15,861 bases of DNA from Leucobacter sp. Lineage in GTDB: Bacteria > Actinomycetota > Actinomycetes > Actinomycetales > Microbacteriaceae. The notes beneath the pieces were generated by a model. The model worked only from the letters and a program-made list of their open reading frames with translations, searched no databases and had not been told where the DNA came from. Positions 1 through 6,796 of this stretch are shown here, in pieces. The DNA lies in NCBI GenBank assembly GCA_031178565.1, contig JAPSIU010000033.1, forward strand, positions 1 to 15,861, in the 5' to 3' direction. Every line of letters starts with the position of its first letter. Within the stretch, counting starts at the first letter, position 1. Both the position numbers and the translations under genes were made by a program.

Positions 1-2
1 TG

Positions 3-104
3 ATCGGCATGGGCGGCCCCGACGACCGGGAGTTTGAGGACGCGGTCGCGCGCCTCCGGGCGATCCTCGTCGACGCGGTCGCCGTCACTCCGACCTCCTC
101 GTAG
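3..104 (+). CDS. C-terminal fragment of an unidentified protein (possibly IclR-type regulator)
   Basis: An open frame runs in from the left edge and ends at TAG 102-104. It gives 33 visible residues that begin IGMGGPDDREFEDAVARL and finish with VTPTSS. Only the tail is present: a Gly-rich turn followed by an amphipathic helix. That pattern resembles the end of the ligand-binding domain of IclR-family regulators, but 33 residues cannot settle a family, so the regulator idea is inference. A hairpin at 151-175 probably ends its transcript. The next gene on the same strand begins 219 bases later behind its own operators, so the two are probably not co-transcribed. Confidence 0.45.
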   Translation: MGMGGPDDREFEDAVARLRAILVDAVAVTPTSS

Positions 105-150
105 ATGCGTCGCAGCCGGATGGCCACGTGCACGGTCTCCCACCGCCGAG

Positions 151-175
151 GCTCTCGCCGGAAGCCCGCGAGAGC
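151..175 (+). terminator. Hairpin terminator after the first partial gene
   Basis: GCTCTCGC (151-158) and GCGAGAGC (168-175) form a perfect 8 bp stem around a 9-base loop. It lies 47 bases after the preceding stop codon. There is no T-run, which is common for terminators in high-GC actinobacteria. Confidence 0.5.
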
Positions 176-224
176 GGGGCGGGAGCTGCGCCCTGGACAT
201 CCGAAAGCGGGAGCTGCTACGCTT

Positions 225-240
225 GCCGAAGCGTTTCGGC
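225..240. promoter_or_regulatory. LacI-type operator O1 (upstream of the ureohydrolase)
   Basis: GCCGAAGCGTTTCGGC is a 16-base palindrome with 7 of 8 positions matching between the halves and a central CG, as LacI-family regulators prefer. It matches the operator at 2251-2266 at 14 of 16 positions. It lies 84 bases before the start codon and 43 bases (about four helical turns) from the second copy at 268-283. Confidence 0.6.
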
Positions 241-267
241 ACACTTCGGCTCGCACTGAAGGTGAGA

Positions 268-283
268 TCCAAAACGTTTCGTC
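268..283. promoter_or_regulatory. LacI-type operator O2 (upstream of the ureohydrolase)
   Basis: TCCAAAACGTTTCGTC matches the 2251-2266 operator at 14 of 16 positions and keeps the AAACGTTT core. It is 40 bases before the ureohydrolase start, a position where a bound repressor would block initiation. No convincing -35/-10 pair was found around it, so the exact promoter is unresolved. Confidence 0.6.
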
Positions 284-323
284 AGTTATGCGAGATGCAG
301 GTCTCGGAGAGAGTGGGGAAGCC

Positions 324-1313
324 ATGAGTGAAGTCGCGTCCGGTTCGTTCGATGAGACCATGTGGAACGGACTTTTGCACGGAGGGCTCGGGGGGACGTT
401 CATGGGCGTGCCGAGCGTCAGGCTCGACCGGGAGGCGATCCGGGCCTCGGGGGCGAAAGCCGTCGTGTACGGCTTCCCCTTCGACGCGACCACGATCAGT
501 CGCAGCGGAGCCAACTACGGCCCGCGTGCGATCCGGGAGACCTCGGTCCAGTTCACCAACTTCCAGGCGACGTTCGATTTCGACCTGTTCGCGCACCTCC
601 CGCTCGTGGACGGGGGAGACTGCAAGGTGGCTCTCGGCAATACGCCCAGGACCTTCGAGCGCGTGGAGGCCGATATCGCCGAGATCGTCGCGGCCGGCGC
701 CATCCCCGTCGTGTTCGGCGGAGACCACTCGGTGAGCATCCCGGTCGGAAAGGCCGCGAAGAAGCCCGGCACGAGCCCCGGGTGGGTGCAGTTCGACACT
801 CACCTCGACGCCGCGCCCCACGTCGGCGGGGAGGAGCTGAACCACTGCTGCACGATCACGCGGGCGGTCGACAACGGGTACGACCCGTCGAAGATGGTGC
901 TCGTCGGGATCAGCGGATGGATGAATCCCAAGACCGAGCTGAAGTACTGCCGGGATCACGGGATCCGGATCCTCTGGCTGGAGGATATCTGGGAGCGGGG
1001 GACGGCCTGGGCCGTGGAGCAGATCCTCGAGCGCATCGGAGAAGAGGGGTTCTACCTGACCTTCGACGTCGACGCCCTGGACGCCGCGTACGCGCCGGGC
1101 ACCTGCGCTCCCACGCCGGGCGGAATGACGATGCGAGAGGCGCTCGAGATCGTTCGCGGAGTCGCGCCCGCCGGTCTGATCGGCCTCGACATCGCCGAGC
1201 CCGCGCCGTCCCTGGACCACTCGACCAGGACGCAGCTCGTGGCAGGTCGACTGGCTCTGGAGGCGCTCGCGTTCCACGCGGGTTCGCCGCGCGTGCCCGT
1301 CCACGTCGGCTGA
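324..1313 (+). CDS. Ureohydrolase (arginase/agmatinase family), guanidino-compound hydrolase
   Basis: This 329-residue enzyme should split a guanidino group to urea plus an amine using a two-metal centre. All six family ligands are visible: His135 in GGDHS, Asp158/His160/Asp162 in FDTHLD, and Asp248/Asp250 in FDVDALD. Two signatures deviate. The usual DAHxD is DTHLD, and the usual DPxxAPGTGTP is DAAYAPGTCAP, so the specificity is probably not ordinary agmatinase. 4-guanidinobutyrate, another guanidino acid, guanidine or agmatine are all possible. The start at 324 is preceded by a GTGGGGAAG ribosome-binding site; the same frame is open upstream but lacks family homology there. Two LacI-type operators precede it. 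It converges on the nitrilase-family gene across a shared terminator. Family is certain, substrate is not. Confidence 0.9.
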   Translation: MSEVASGSFDETMWNGLLHGGLGGTFMGVPSVRLDREAIRASGAKAVVYGFPFDATTISRSGANYGPRAIRETSVQFTNFQATFDFDLFAHLPLVDGGDCKVALGNTPRTFERVEADIAEIVAAGAIPVVFGGDHSVSIPVGKAAKKPGTSPGWVQFDTHLDAAPHVGGEELNHCCTITRAVDNGYDPSKMVLVGISGWMNPKTELKYCRDHGIRILWLEDIWERGTAWAVEQILERIGEEGFYLTFDVDALDAAYAPGTCAPTPGGMTMREALEIVRGVAPAGLIGLDIAEPAPSLDHSTRTQLVAGRLALEALAFHAGSPRVPVHVG

Positions 1314-1324
1314 ACGCCTCGACG

Positions 1325-1361
1325 CGGGCGGGGATCCGGCGGACGATCGGATCCCCGCCCG
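1325..1361. terminator. Bidirectional terminator between convergent genes
   Basis: CGGGCGGGGATCCG (1325-1338) and its exact complement (1348-1361) form a 14 bp perfect stem with a 9-base loop. It sits in the 54-base gap between the ureohydrolase stop and the nitrilase stop, so it can end transcripts from both sides. No T-run is present. Confidence 0.75.
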
Positions 1362-1367
1362 TGCGGC

Positions 1368-2144
1368 TCAGGCCTCGTAGAGCTCGGGACGCCGCTGGGA
1401 GAGCGTATCCGTCGCCCCCTGCTCCCGCCGCCCGAGGTCGATGCGGGCTCCCGTGCTGCCGCTGCTGCTCGTGTCCAGTTCGGCGAGCACCTCCCCGTCC
1501 CTGCCGATGATGCGGCTGGAGCCGCAGAAGCGATGACCCGACTCGGTTCCGATCCTGTTGGCGTACGCCAGCGGCACGCGATTCTCGAGCGCGCGGGAGA
1601 TGGCGGCGATGCGGTGGTCGAACTCGAACGGGTGCATGTTCGCCGACCCCGCCGCGAGCATCGCGGCCCCGCGCAGCACGAGCGTCCTCGAGACCTCGGG
1701 GAATTCGAGCTCGAAGCAGTTCACTACTCCGACCGGGACCCCGCAGAGGGTGACCGGTCTCAGCTCGTCCCCGCGGAGGAAGACGCGGCGCTCCTCGCCG
1801 AACAGGTGCGTCTTGCGAATGGGGGCGCGGATGGATCCGTCGCGATCGATGGCGAGCATCGAATCGAAGTAGCCGTGGTCGCCCCGTTCGACGAATCCGA
1901 CGATCAGTGCGGTGCCGCTCGCGCGGCAGTTTCGAGCGAGGTCCGCGATTCTTCGATCGTGGAGCGTCAGCGCAACGTCATCGAGCCCGGCCGTCTGGTA
2001 CCCCGACAGGAAGAGCTCCGGGAAGACCAGGAGGTCGCTCTCGGGTGCAGCGAGTGAGTCCCGCACCCGGGCGAGATTGCTCTCGAGATCGCGCGGTGCG
2101 GGTGCCGCCTGGACGACGGTGCAGTGGATGCTGGTCGACTTCAT
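1368..2144 (-). CDS. Nitrilase-superfamily (carbon-nitrogen hydrolase) amidase
   Basis: A 258-residue cytoplasmic amidohydrolase with the complete nitrilase Glu-Lys-Cys triad: Glu43 in VFPELF, Lys111 in RKTHLF and Cys143 in VVNCFELEFPE. It would hydrolyse a carboxamide or N-carbamoyl group. The length suits the compact amidase/carbamoylase branches. It faces the ureohydrolase and shares a divergent, operator-bearing region with an amino-acid-type permease, so it probably acts on the same compound. In the arginine-oxygenase pathway described for Arthrobacter and Streptomyces, 4-guanidinobutyramide is deamidated and the product is then cleaved by a ureohydrolase, which fits this gene pair. N-carbamoylputrescine amidase is the main alternative. 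The start ATG 2144 follows an AGAAGGG element at a rather long spacing. Confidence 0.85.
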   Translation of the reverse strand: MKSTSIHCTVVQAAPAPRDLESNLARVRDSLAAPESDLLVFPELFLSGYQTAGLDDVALTLHDRRIADLARNCRASGTALIVGFVERGDHGYFDSMLAIDRDGSIRAPIRKTHLFGEERRVFLRGDELRPVTLCGVPVGVVNCFELEFPEVSRTLVLRGAAMLAAGSANMHPFEFDHRIAAISRALENRVPLAYANRIGTESGHRFCGSSRIIGRDGEVLAELDTSSSGSTGARIDLGRREQGATDTLSQRRPELYEA

Positions 2145-2195
2145 CGTGGGGAGGCCCTTCTCGGTCGCCGAGCGGGGTCCTTGAGGGGCTCCGCT

Positions 2196-2211
2196 GATAA
2201 ATCGTTTCGGA
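2196..2211. promoter_or_regulatory. LacI-type operator O3 (weaker copy, nitrilase leader)
   Basis: GATAAATCGTTTCGGA matches the strong operator at 12 of 16 positions, including the whole right half CGTTTCGG. It lies about 55 bases from O4, downstream of the predicted nitrilase promoter. It could be an auxiliary site for cooperative binding. Confidence 0.4.
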
Positions 2212-2240
2212 AGATCGGGCTAGTGGCCCGTGTATGAAGA

Positions 2241-2246
2241 ATTATA
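2241..2246 (-). promoter_or_regulatory. -10 box TATAAT for the nitrilase gene
   Basis: On the minus strand this is a perfect TATAAT, rare in this GC-rich window. No good -35 is visible; the equivalent region is occupied by operator O4 (2251-2266). On the plus strand the overlapping TATACATT could serve as the -10 of the permease, so the two divergent promoters may share this AT-rich patch. Confidence 0.5.
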
Positions 2247-2250
2247 CATT

Positions 2251-2266
2251 GCCAAAACGTTTCGGC
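2251..2266. promoter_or_regulatory. LacI-type operator O4 (nitrilase/permease divergent promoters)
   Basis: GCCAAAACGTTTCGGC is the clearest operator, with 7 of 8 half-site positions symmetric. It lies in the -35/-10 spacer of the minus-strand nitrilase promoter and just downstream of the plus-strand TATACATT. One bound dimer could therefore repress both directions. Confidence 0.65.
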
Positions 2267-2380
2267 TTCGGTAGCGTGAACGGCGAACGCGCACCCATCT
2301 CGGTGCGCGTCCCACCCGGTCCAGGCGAGACGCGCCGACGAACGCGCGCCTCGTCACCGTTTCGAATCGAAGGAGTTTCC

Positions 2381-3871
2381 ATGACTGCGGCGCCGACGGT
2401 GATGAAGAGAGAATTCACCATGTTTTCCGCGCTCTCCGTGGCGTTCGCGTTCGTATCGCCGATCGTCGCGCTGTACAGCGTGCTCGGCGTCGGTTTGAGC
2501 GTGTCCGGCCCGGCCTTCATCTGGGGCGGCCTCATTCTCTACGCGGGTCAGTTCGTCGTCGTGCTCACCCTGGGGGTGCTCGCCTCGAAGTGGGCCGACT
2601 CCGGAGGCATCTACCAGTGGTCCAGGCGGCTGCTCGGCCACCGTTACGGCTGGTTCGCCTCGTGGACGTACATCTGGACGCTCCTCATCACGCTGCCCGC
2701 CGTCGCCTACGCCGGTGCGGTCCTGATCCCTCCCATCTTCGACATGCCGGCCACGGGTCACGGAGCGGTGACGTGGCTCGCGATCGGGGTGCTCGCCTTC
2801 AGCACGCTCGTGAACCTCGCCGGGCGGGCGTTCATCAAGATCCTCATGTTCGCGGTCATCGTCGCCGAAGCGGTCGGTTCCGTGGGGGTCGCGGTCTGGT
2901 TGCTGCTGTTCGATCGTCATCAGGGGCTCGACTACCTGTCGCCTGCGACGCTGGCGGACTTCGACGGCGTCTTCTTCTCGGCGCCGCTCGTGATGGCCAT
3001 CGCGTTCTCGAGCTACTTCGCGATCGGGTTCGAGAGCGCGAGCTCGATCGCAGAGGAGGTGCAGCGGCCGAAGCGGGCCGTGCCGCGCGCGATGGTCGTC
3101 TCGTTCTTCGCGATCATGAGCATCGTGCTCCTCAGCACTCTCGCCTTCACGCTCGCGGTGCCGAGCGACGCATTCCTGCAGGACCCCGAGAACGCAGCGG
3201 ATCCGGCCGTCGCGATCATCGCGTCGACCTTCCCCGAGCCGGTGTTCCGGGGCATCCTCGCCCTGTTCGTCGTCGCCTTCGCGGCGAGCCTGATGACCAT
3301 CCAGATCACGGTCTCGCGGATCGTCTGGGCCACGGCCCGGAACGGCGAGCTCCCCTTCGCTCGAATGCTCACGAGGCTCTCGGGCGACACCGGTCTGCCG
3401 AGGCGCGCGGTCCTCGTCACCGCGGTGATCGCGGCGCTGCTCTTCATCCCGTTCCAGAGCGAGGGCATCCAGATGGCTCTCATCTCGTTCTCGTCGGTCG
3501 GTTTCTTCATCTCGTTCCTCTTCCCGATCCTGGGTATGGCGATCGCTCGCAGACAGGGCCGCTGGACCGACGATCCGCAGCTCTTCCTCGGGCGGGCCGG
3601 GCGCGCGGTGTGCTGGATCGCGCTCGTGTGGCTGTTCTTCCAGATCGTCAACGTCCTGTGGCCTCGGCCGACCGGGGGCGGATGGGCGAGCGACTGGTCG
3701 ACGATCATCGGTGTGGTCGCGGTCGGAGCGCTCGGAGTGGCGGTCGAGGCCTGGGTGAATCGGAAGCGGTTGCACGCCGCGTCGACGGGTCGCACGATCG
3801 TGGTGTTCGAGCGGGACGAGTCCGAGGACGACGTCGAGGAGGCCGCGGTGCTGACGCGGGATCGGACCTGA
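2381..3871 (+). CDS. APC-superfamily amino acid/polyamine permease
   Basis: A 496-residue integral membrane transporter with about 12 hydrophobic segments. Helix 1 (FAFVSPIVALYSVLGVG) has the unwound-helix Gly/Ser character of the amino acid-polyamine-organocation family. The loop after helix 2 carries SGGIYQWSRRLLG, typical of GABA- and amino-acid-permease-like members (AA_permease_2). The C-terminus is charged and cytoplasmic. The start at 2381 is chosen because AATCGAAGGAG sits six bases before it; the in-frame ATG at 2234 lies inside the promoter and operators. It probably imports the substrate or intermediate of the adjacent hydrolases (arginine, agmatine, a guanidino acid or GABA), under the same LacI-type repressor. 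Family is sure, substrate inferred. Confidence 0.88.
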   Translation: MTAAPTVMKREFTMFSALSVAFAFVSPIVALYSVLGVGLSVSGPAFIWGGLILYAGQFVVVLTLGVLASKWADSGGIYQWSRRLLGHRYGWFASWTYIWTLLITLPAVAYAGAVLIPPIFDMPATGHGAVTWLAIGVLAFSTLVNLAGRAFIKILMFAVIVAEAVGSVGVAVWLLLFDRHQGLDYLSPATLADFDGVFFSAPLVMAIAFSSYFAIGFESASSIAEEVQRPKRAVPRAMVVSFFAIMSIVLLSTLAFTLAVPSDAFLQDPENAADPAVAIIASTFPEPVFRGILALFVVAFAASLMTIQITVSRIVWATARNGELPFARMLTRLSGDTGLPRRAVLVTAVIAALLFIPFQSEGIQMALISFSSVGFFISFLFPILGMAIARRQGRWTDDPQLFLGRAGRAVCWIALVWLFFQIVNVLWPRPTGGGWASDWSTIIGVVAVGALGVAVEAWVNRKRLHAASTGRTIVVFERDESEDDVEEAAVLTRDRT

Positions 3872-3916
3872 ACGCCGTGCGGGCCGGAGGGCGTCGGAGT
3901 CTGAGGGACGGCGGCG

Positions 3917-4933
3917 TCACCCGGCCAGCGTGGACTCCCGGATCGTGAGCGACGCGGGCACGAGCTCGCGTCGCCGGCCGGCGCTCCCGTCGAGGGTCTC
4001 CAGCAGGAGGTCGACCGCGATCTCGCCGAGCCGGACCGGATCGAGATCGAGCGCCGTGATGGGCTTCTGCAGCCCGTAGTCGAGCGAGCGGCTGTCCGCG
4101 AGGCTCAGCACCTGGATATCCTCCGGCACACGCAGGCCGAGGATGTATGCGCTCCGCTCGGTGGCCTGTGCGAGCGTGTCCAGCGTCGTGAGCACGGCGT
4201 CGAAGCGACGCTCGGGAGATGAGAGCGCTGCACGGATGACGGGTTCCGCCTCGTCGACCCGAGGGCCGGGGGAGCGGATGATGATCGGCTCGAGCGCGGC
4301 CGTCGAACACCAGTCGAGATACGCGGAGAGCTCGTCGCGGACGTAGGAGGAACTGGTTTCGCTGAGGAACAGCGCGGTTCGGGCGGGGCGAACCGCATCG
4401 AGGTGCGTCAGCGCCGCGGTCGTTCCCACCGAGAAGTCGTTGTCGACCCAGCTGAGCTCGCTCGTGTTCCGGCCGATCGTGACGCAGGCGATGCCCGCCC
4501 GCACCGCCTCGCCGAGCAGCTCGTCGTCGTCGCTCGGATCGACGACGATGAGCCCGTCGACCGATGAGAGGAATGGGCGCGAGGACGAGTGCGACGGGAG
4601 CATGGACAGGAGGAAGCCGCGGCCGAAGGCCTCGGTGCTCGCTCCGTTGAGGACCCTGAAGTAGTACTCGACGTCCCACTCGGGCCGGATGTCGTGCGGC
4701 GGCGCCTGAGCCGACATCGGGGAAACCGTGAGTGCGAGCGATCCGGTGCGACCCGCGTTCAGGTTCTTCGCGATCCGATTCGCCGTGTACCCGAGACGCT
4801 TCGCGATCTCGACGACGTTCTGCCTCGTGGCGGCCGCGACCCGGCCCTTGCCGTTCAGCGCCTCCGACGCCGTCGCGACGGAGACGCCGGCCTCGCGCGC
4901 GACGTCCTTGATGGTGATGCGGCGCTGTTTCAC
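3917..4933 (-). CDS. LacI-family transcriptional repressor
   Basis: A 338-residue regulator. Residues 1-60 carry the classic LacI helix-turn-helix (ITIKDVAREAGVSVATASEALNGKG) and hinge helix (NRIAKNLNAGRTGSLAL), followed by a periplasmic-binding-protein-like effector domain. The GTG start at 4933 overlaps the stop of the polyprenyl synthase gene as GTGA, which indicates translational coupling; an AGGATCGAGG element precedes it. Five palindromes with a central CG, the normal LacI-family operator type, lie near the ureohydrolase, the nitrilase/permease region and its own operon promoter. It probably represses that set and itself. The inducer is likely a guanidino or amine compound rather than a sugar; that is inference from neighbours. 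Confidence 0.9.
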   Translation of the reverse strand: MKQRRITIKDVAREAGVSVATASEALNGKGRVAAATRQNVVEIAKRLGYTANRIAKNLNAGRTGSLALTVSPMSAQAPPHDIRPEWDVEYYFRVLNGASTEAFGRGFLLSMLPSHSSSRPFLSSVDGLIVVDPSDDDELLGEAVRAGIACVTIGRNTSELSWVDNDFSVGTTAALTHLDAVRPARTALFLSETSSSYVRDELSAYLDWCSTAALEPIIIRSPGPRVDEAEPVIRAALSSPERRFDAVLTTLDTLAQATERSAYILGLRVPEDIQVLSLADSRSLDYGLQKPITALDLDPVRLGEIAVDLLLETLDGSAGRRRELVPASLTIRESTLAG

Positions 4934-5943
4934 GGGGCCTCGATCCTGTTCGGGGAATGGGAGCCGGGGGTCCCTGCGAGACCGGCGAGGACGGTGCTCA
5001 CCGCGAGATCCAGCGCCTCCGGTTCTGCGGCCGCGGGAAGGCGTGCCCGGCACTCCTCCACGAGCTCGGACACCCGTGCCGCGGTGGAGGACAGGACCCC
5101 ATCGGATGCCGCTTCTTCGGCGAGGCGCTCGAGGAACCGCGGGTCTTCCGGGTCGACCCCGGCCCCCTCGAGTGCGCGGTACGCGTGCCAGAGCGGGATC
5201 GTCGGGACGCCGTTGCGGATATCGGCCCCCGCGTCCTTGCCGAGGGCCAGGGCGTCGCCCCGGACATCGAGCAGGTCGTCGGAGAGCTGGAACGCGAGCC
5301 CGAGCCGCGTCCCGGCCTCGCGGAACGCATCCCGATGCGCGGAATCGAAGCCGGCCGCGACGCCGCCGATCTCGAACGCCGCGCCGAACAGCGCTCCGGT
5401 CTTGAGGCTCGCGTAGTGCTCGATGCCCTGACGGGCGTCGGCCCCCCAGCCGAGGGACGGCTCCATCAGCTGGCCCTCGCACAGGTGCGCGAAGGCGCGG
5501 GCGAGCGAGGCGGTGACCGGCTCGCCCATCGGCGCCGCCGCCTCGAACGCGAGGGCGATGAGCAGATCGGCGAGGAGGATCGCCGTCGGTTCGTCGGCAG
5601 CGCGATGCACCGTCGGTCGACCTCGCCGCAGCTCGGATCCGTCGATGATGTCGTCGTGCACGAGCGACGCGGTGTGCAGCAGCTCGAGGGCGACGCCCGC
5701 CTCTGCTGAGAACTCCGGGTCCGGTGCGCCGAAGGCGCGGGCGATGAGCAGCAGCGTCCGGGCGCGCAGGTGCTTGCCGGCGGCGAGTCCGTCGACGAGT
5801 GCGGGGCGATCGAGCGGGAGCGGGACGCGCGCGATCCGCGCGGAGATCCGGGTGCGCATCTCCTCGGCTATTCCGGCCACCTGCTCGTCGACCGATTCCG
5901 TCCCGCGCTGCTCTGCAGCACTGGAGCGGGGGATGCGGCTCAT
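4930..5943 (-). CDS. Polyprenyl diphosphate synthase (long-chain, trans)
   Basis: A 337-residue isoprenoid chain-elongation enzyme that adds isopentenyl diphosphate to allylic primers. Both aspartate-rich Mg-binding motifs are intact: DDIID at 97-101 and DDLLD at 222-226, with the GKHLRAR diphosphate-binding region near 56-62. The fifth residue before the first motif is Ala92 in LLHTASLVHDD. A small residue there is typical of synthases making long (C30-C50) chains, such as menaquinone side chains. The start is ATG 5943, with AGAGAGGA eight bases upstream; GTG 5946 directly before it is an alternative. It has a good promoter at 6009-6037 and is co-transcribed with lacI. No other quinone gene is visible. 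Confidence 0.88.
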   Translation of the reverse strand: MSRIPRSSAAEQRGTESVDEQVAGIAEEMRTRISARIARVPLPLDRPALVDGLAAGKHLRARTLLLIARAFGAPDPEFSAEAGVALELLHTASLVHDDIIDGSELRRGRPTVHRAADEPTAILLADLLIALAFEAAAPMGEPVTASLARAFAHLCEGQLMEPSLGWGADARQGIEHYASLKTGALFGAAFEIGGVAAGFDSAHRDAFREAGTRLGLAFQLSDDLLDVRGDALALGKDAGADIRNGVPTIPLWHAYRALEGAGVDPEDPRFLERLAEEAASDGVLSSTAARVSELVEECRARLPAAAEPEALDLAVSTVLAGLAGTPGSHSPNRIEAP

Positions 5944-6008
5944 CACGGGTGTCCTCTCTCGGGCGCCTCGATTCGTCGGTGCCCTGTTGCCGGTCCGGGA
6001 CTCCTCCC

Positions 6009-6037
6009 AGGATAGATCTCACGGGGAACCGTGCCAA
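6009..6037 (-). promoter_or_regulatory. Sigma-70-type promoter of the polyprenyl synthase-lacI operon
   Basis: On the minus strand TTGGCA (6032-6037) and TATCCT (6009-6014) are separated by exactly 17 bases, a near-consensus vegetative promoter. The predicted transcript start is near 6002, giving a leader of about 60 bases. Operator O5 overlaps the -35 box. Confidence 0.65.
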
Positions 6038-6048
6038 ATCGATTCAGC
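6033..6048. promoter_or_regulatory. LacI-type operator O5 (likely autoregulation)
   Basis: GCCAAATCGATTCAGC matches the 2251-2266 operator at 13 of 16 positions and is symmetric at 6 of 8. It covers most of the -35 box TTGGCA of the operon that ends with lacI, so bound repressor should block that promoter. Confidence 0.5.
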
Positions 6049-6094
6049 ATTCGCCGAACCCGTGAGGGGCCCGAGCCCTCCGCGACCGGCGGGC

Positions 6095-6100
6095 TATTCT
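6095..6100 (+). promoter_or_regulatory. -10 box TATTCT for a leaderless mntR-like transcript
   Basis: TATTCT ends six bases before the GTG at 6107, which places the transcript start on or next to the start codon. No good -35 was found. Confidence 0.45.
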
Positions 6101-6106
6101 GGGGAG

Positions 6107-6781
6107 GTGGGCGTCGACGATCTCTCTCCGAGCATGCAGAACTATCTCAAGGTGATCTGGGGACTGCAGGAGTGGTCGGACGCCCCGGTCTCGAACTCCG
6201 CCATCGCCGAGGCCGCCGGCGTGCGGCTCTCCACGGTCTCGGACGCGCTCCGCAAGCTCTCGGACCAGGAGCTGATCGAGCACGTGCGCTACGGCAGCGT
6301 CACGCTCACGGAACTCGGACGCGAGCACGCCGTCTCCATGATCCGGCGGCACCGGTTGCTGGAGACCTTTCTCGTCCGAATGCTCGACTACGAGTGGGAC
6401 GAGGTCCACGAGGAGGCCGACAGGCTCGAGCACGCGGTCTCGGACGAGCTGATCCACCGCGTCGATCGTGCGCTCGGCTACCCGACGAGGGATCCGCACG
6501 GCGACCCGATCCCGAGCGCCGACGGACGGGTCCATCGCCCGGACGCCGTGATCCTCGCGAGCGCACCGGCGCCGTGCCGCACCCGGGTCGAGCGGATCTC
6601 CGACGCCGACAACGAGATGCTGCAGTACTTCGCGAGCCGTGGGATCGTGGTCGACGCCGAGCTCGAGGTGCTGCCGGGGGAGCCCTACTCGGAGACGGTG
6701 ACGGTGCGCGTCGGCCGGGAGGGGATCCCCGTCAGCCTGGGGGCGGGCGCAGCGGCGTCGGTGTGGGTGGCGATCCTCTGA
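6107..6781 (+). CDS. mntR: DtxR/MntR-family metal-dependent repressor (SirR/MntR type)
   Basis: A 224-residue manganese/iron-sensing repressor. It has an N-terminal winged helix (VSNSAIAEAAGVRLSTVSDALRKLSDQELIEHV, about 23-56), a metal-binding dimerisation domain (RRHRLLETFLV, WDEVHEEADRLEHAVSDE, DPHGDPIP) and a C-terminal SH3-like FeoA domain (about 150-224). The overall pattern resembles mycobacterial SirR/MntR more than DtxR/IdeR, since the DtxR Cys102 position is Asp in EEADRLEH. The N-terminal metal ligand equivalent to Asp8 of Bacillus MntR is Asn12 here (SMQNYLK). GTG 6107 is chosen because the LSPSMQNYLKVIW segment belongs to the family; ATG 6134 would remove it. A -10 box six bases upstream suggests a leaderless mRNA. 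It is divergent from the polyprenyl synthase gene. Confidence 0.88.
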   Translation: MGVDDLSPSMQNYLKVIWGLQEWSDAPVSNSAIAEAAGVRLSTVSDALRKLSDQELIEHVRYGSVTLTELGREHAVSMIRRHRLLETFLVRMLDYEWDEVHEEADRLEHAVSDELIHRVDRALGYPTRDPHGDPIPSADGRVHRPDAVILASAPAPCRTRVERISDADNEMLQYFASRGIVVDAELEVLPGEPYSETVTVRVGREGIPVSLGAGAAASVWVAIL

Positions 6782-6796
6782 GCGGCCGGCGATCCT

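Noticed and set aside
105..323. Extended N-terminus of the ureohydrolase from ATG 105
   Set aside because: It would run through a terminator hairpin and two operators and is Arg-rich without family similarity; ATG 324 has its own ribosome-binding site.
282..1304. Long minus-strand open frame opposite the ureohydrolase (340 codons)
   Set aside because: It is a shadow frame typical of high-GC DNA, Arg/Asp/His-rich and without family motifs, while the plus strand has all ureohydrolase ligands.
2231..2248. TGTAT-N8-ATACA inverted repeat as a separate GntR-type operator
   Set aside because: It overlaps the -10 elements of both divergent promoters, which alone explain the AT-rich symmetry; no GntR gene is nearby.
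2234..2380. Extended N-terminus of the permease from ATG 2234
   Set aside because: It would be translated through the promoter and operator region; ATG 2381 has AAGGAG at the right distance.
3872..3916. Terminator between the convergent permease and lacI genes
   Set aside because: Only a 6 bp GGCCGG/CCGGCC pairing with a loop of about 30 bases is possible, too weak to support.
3917..6037. A 706-codon minus-strand frame suggesting LacI fused to an upstream domain
   Set aside because: The upstream part overlaps the polyprenyl synthase out of frame and is Arg/Pro-rich; the GTG at 4933 with the GTGA overlap is the natural lacI start.
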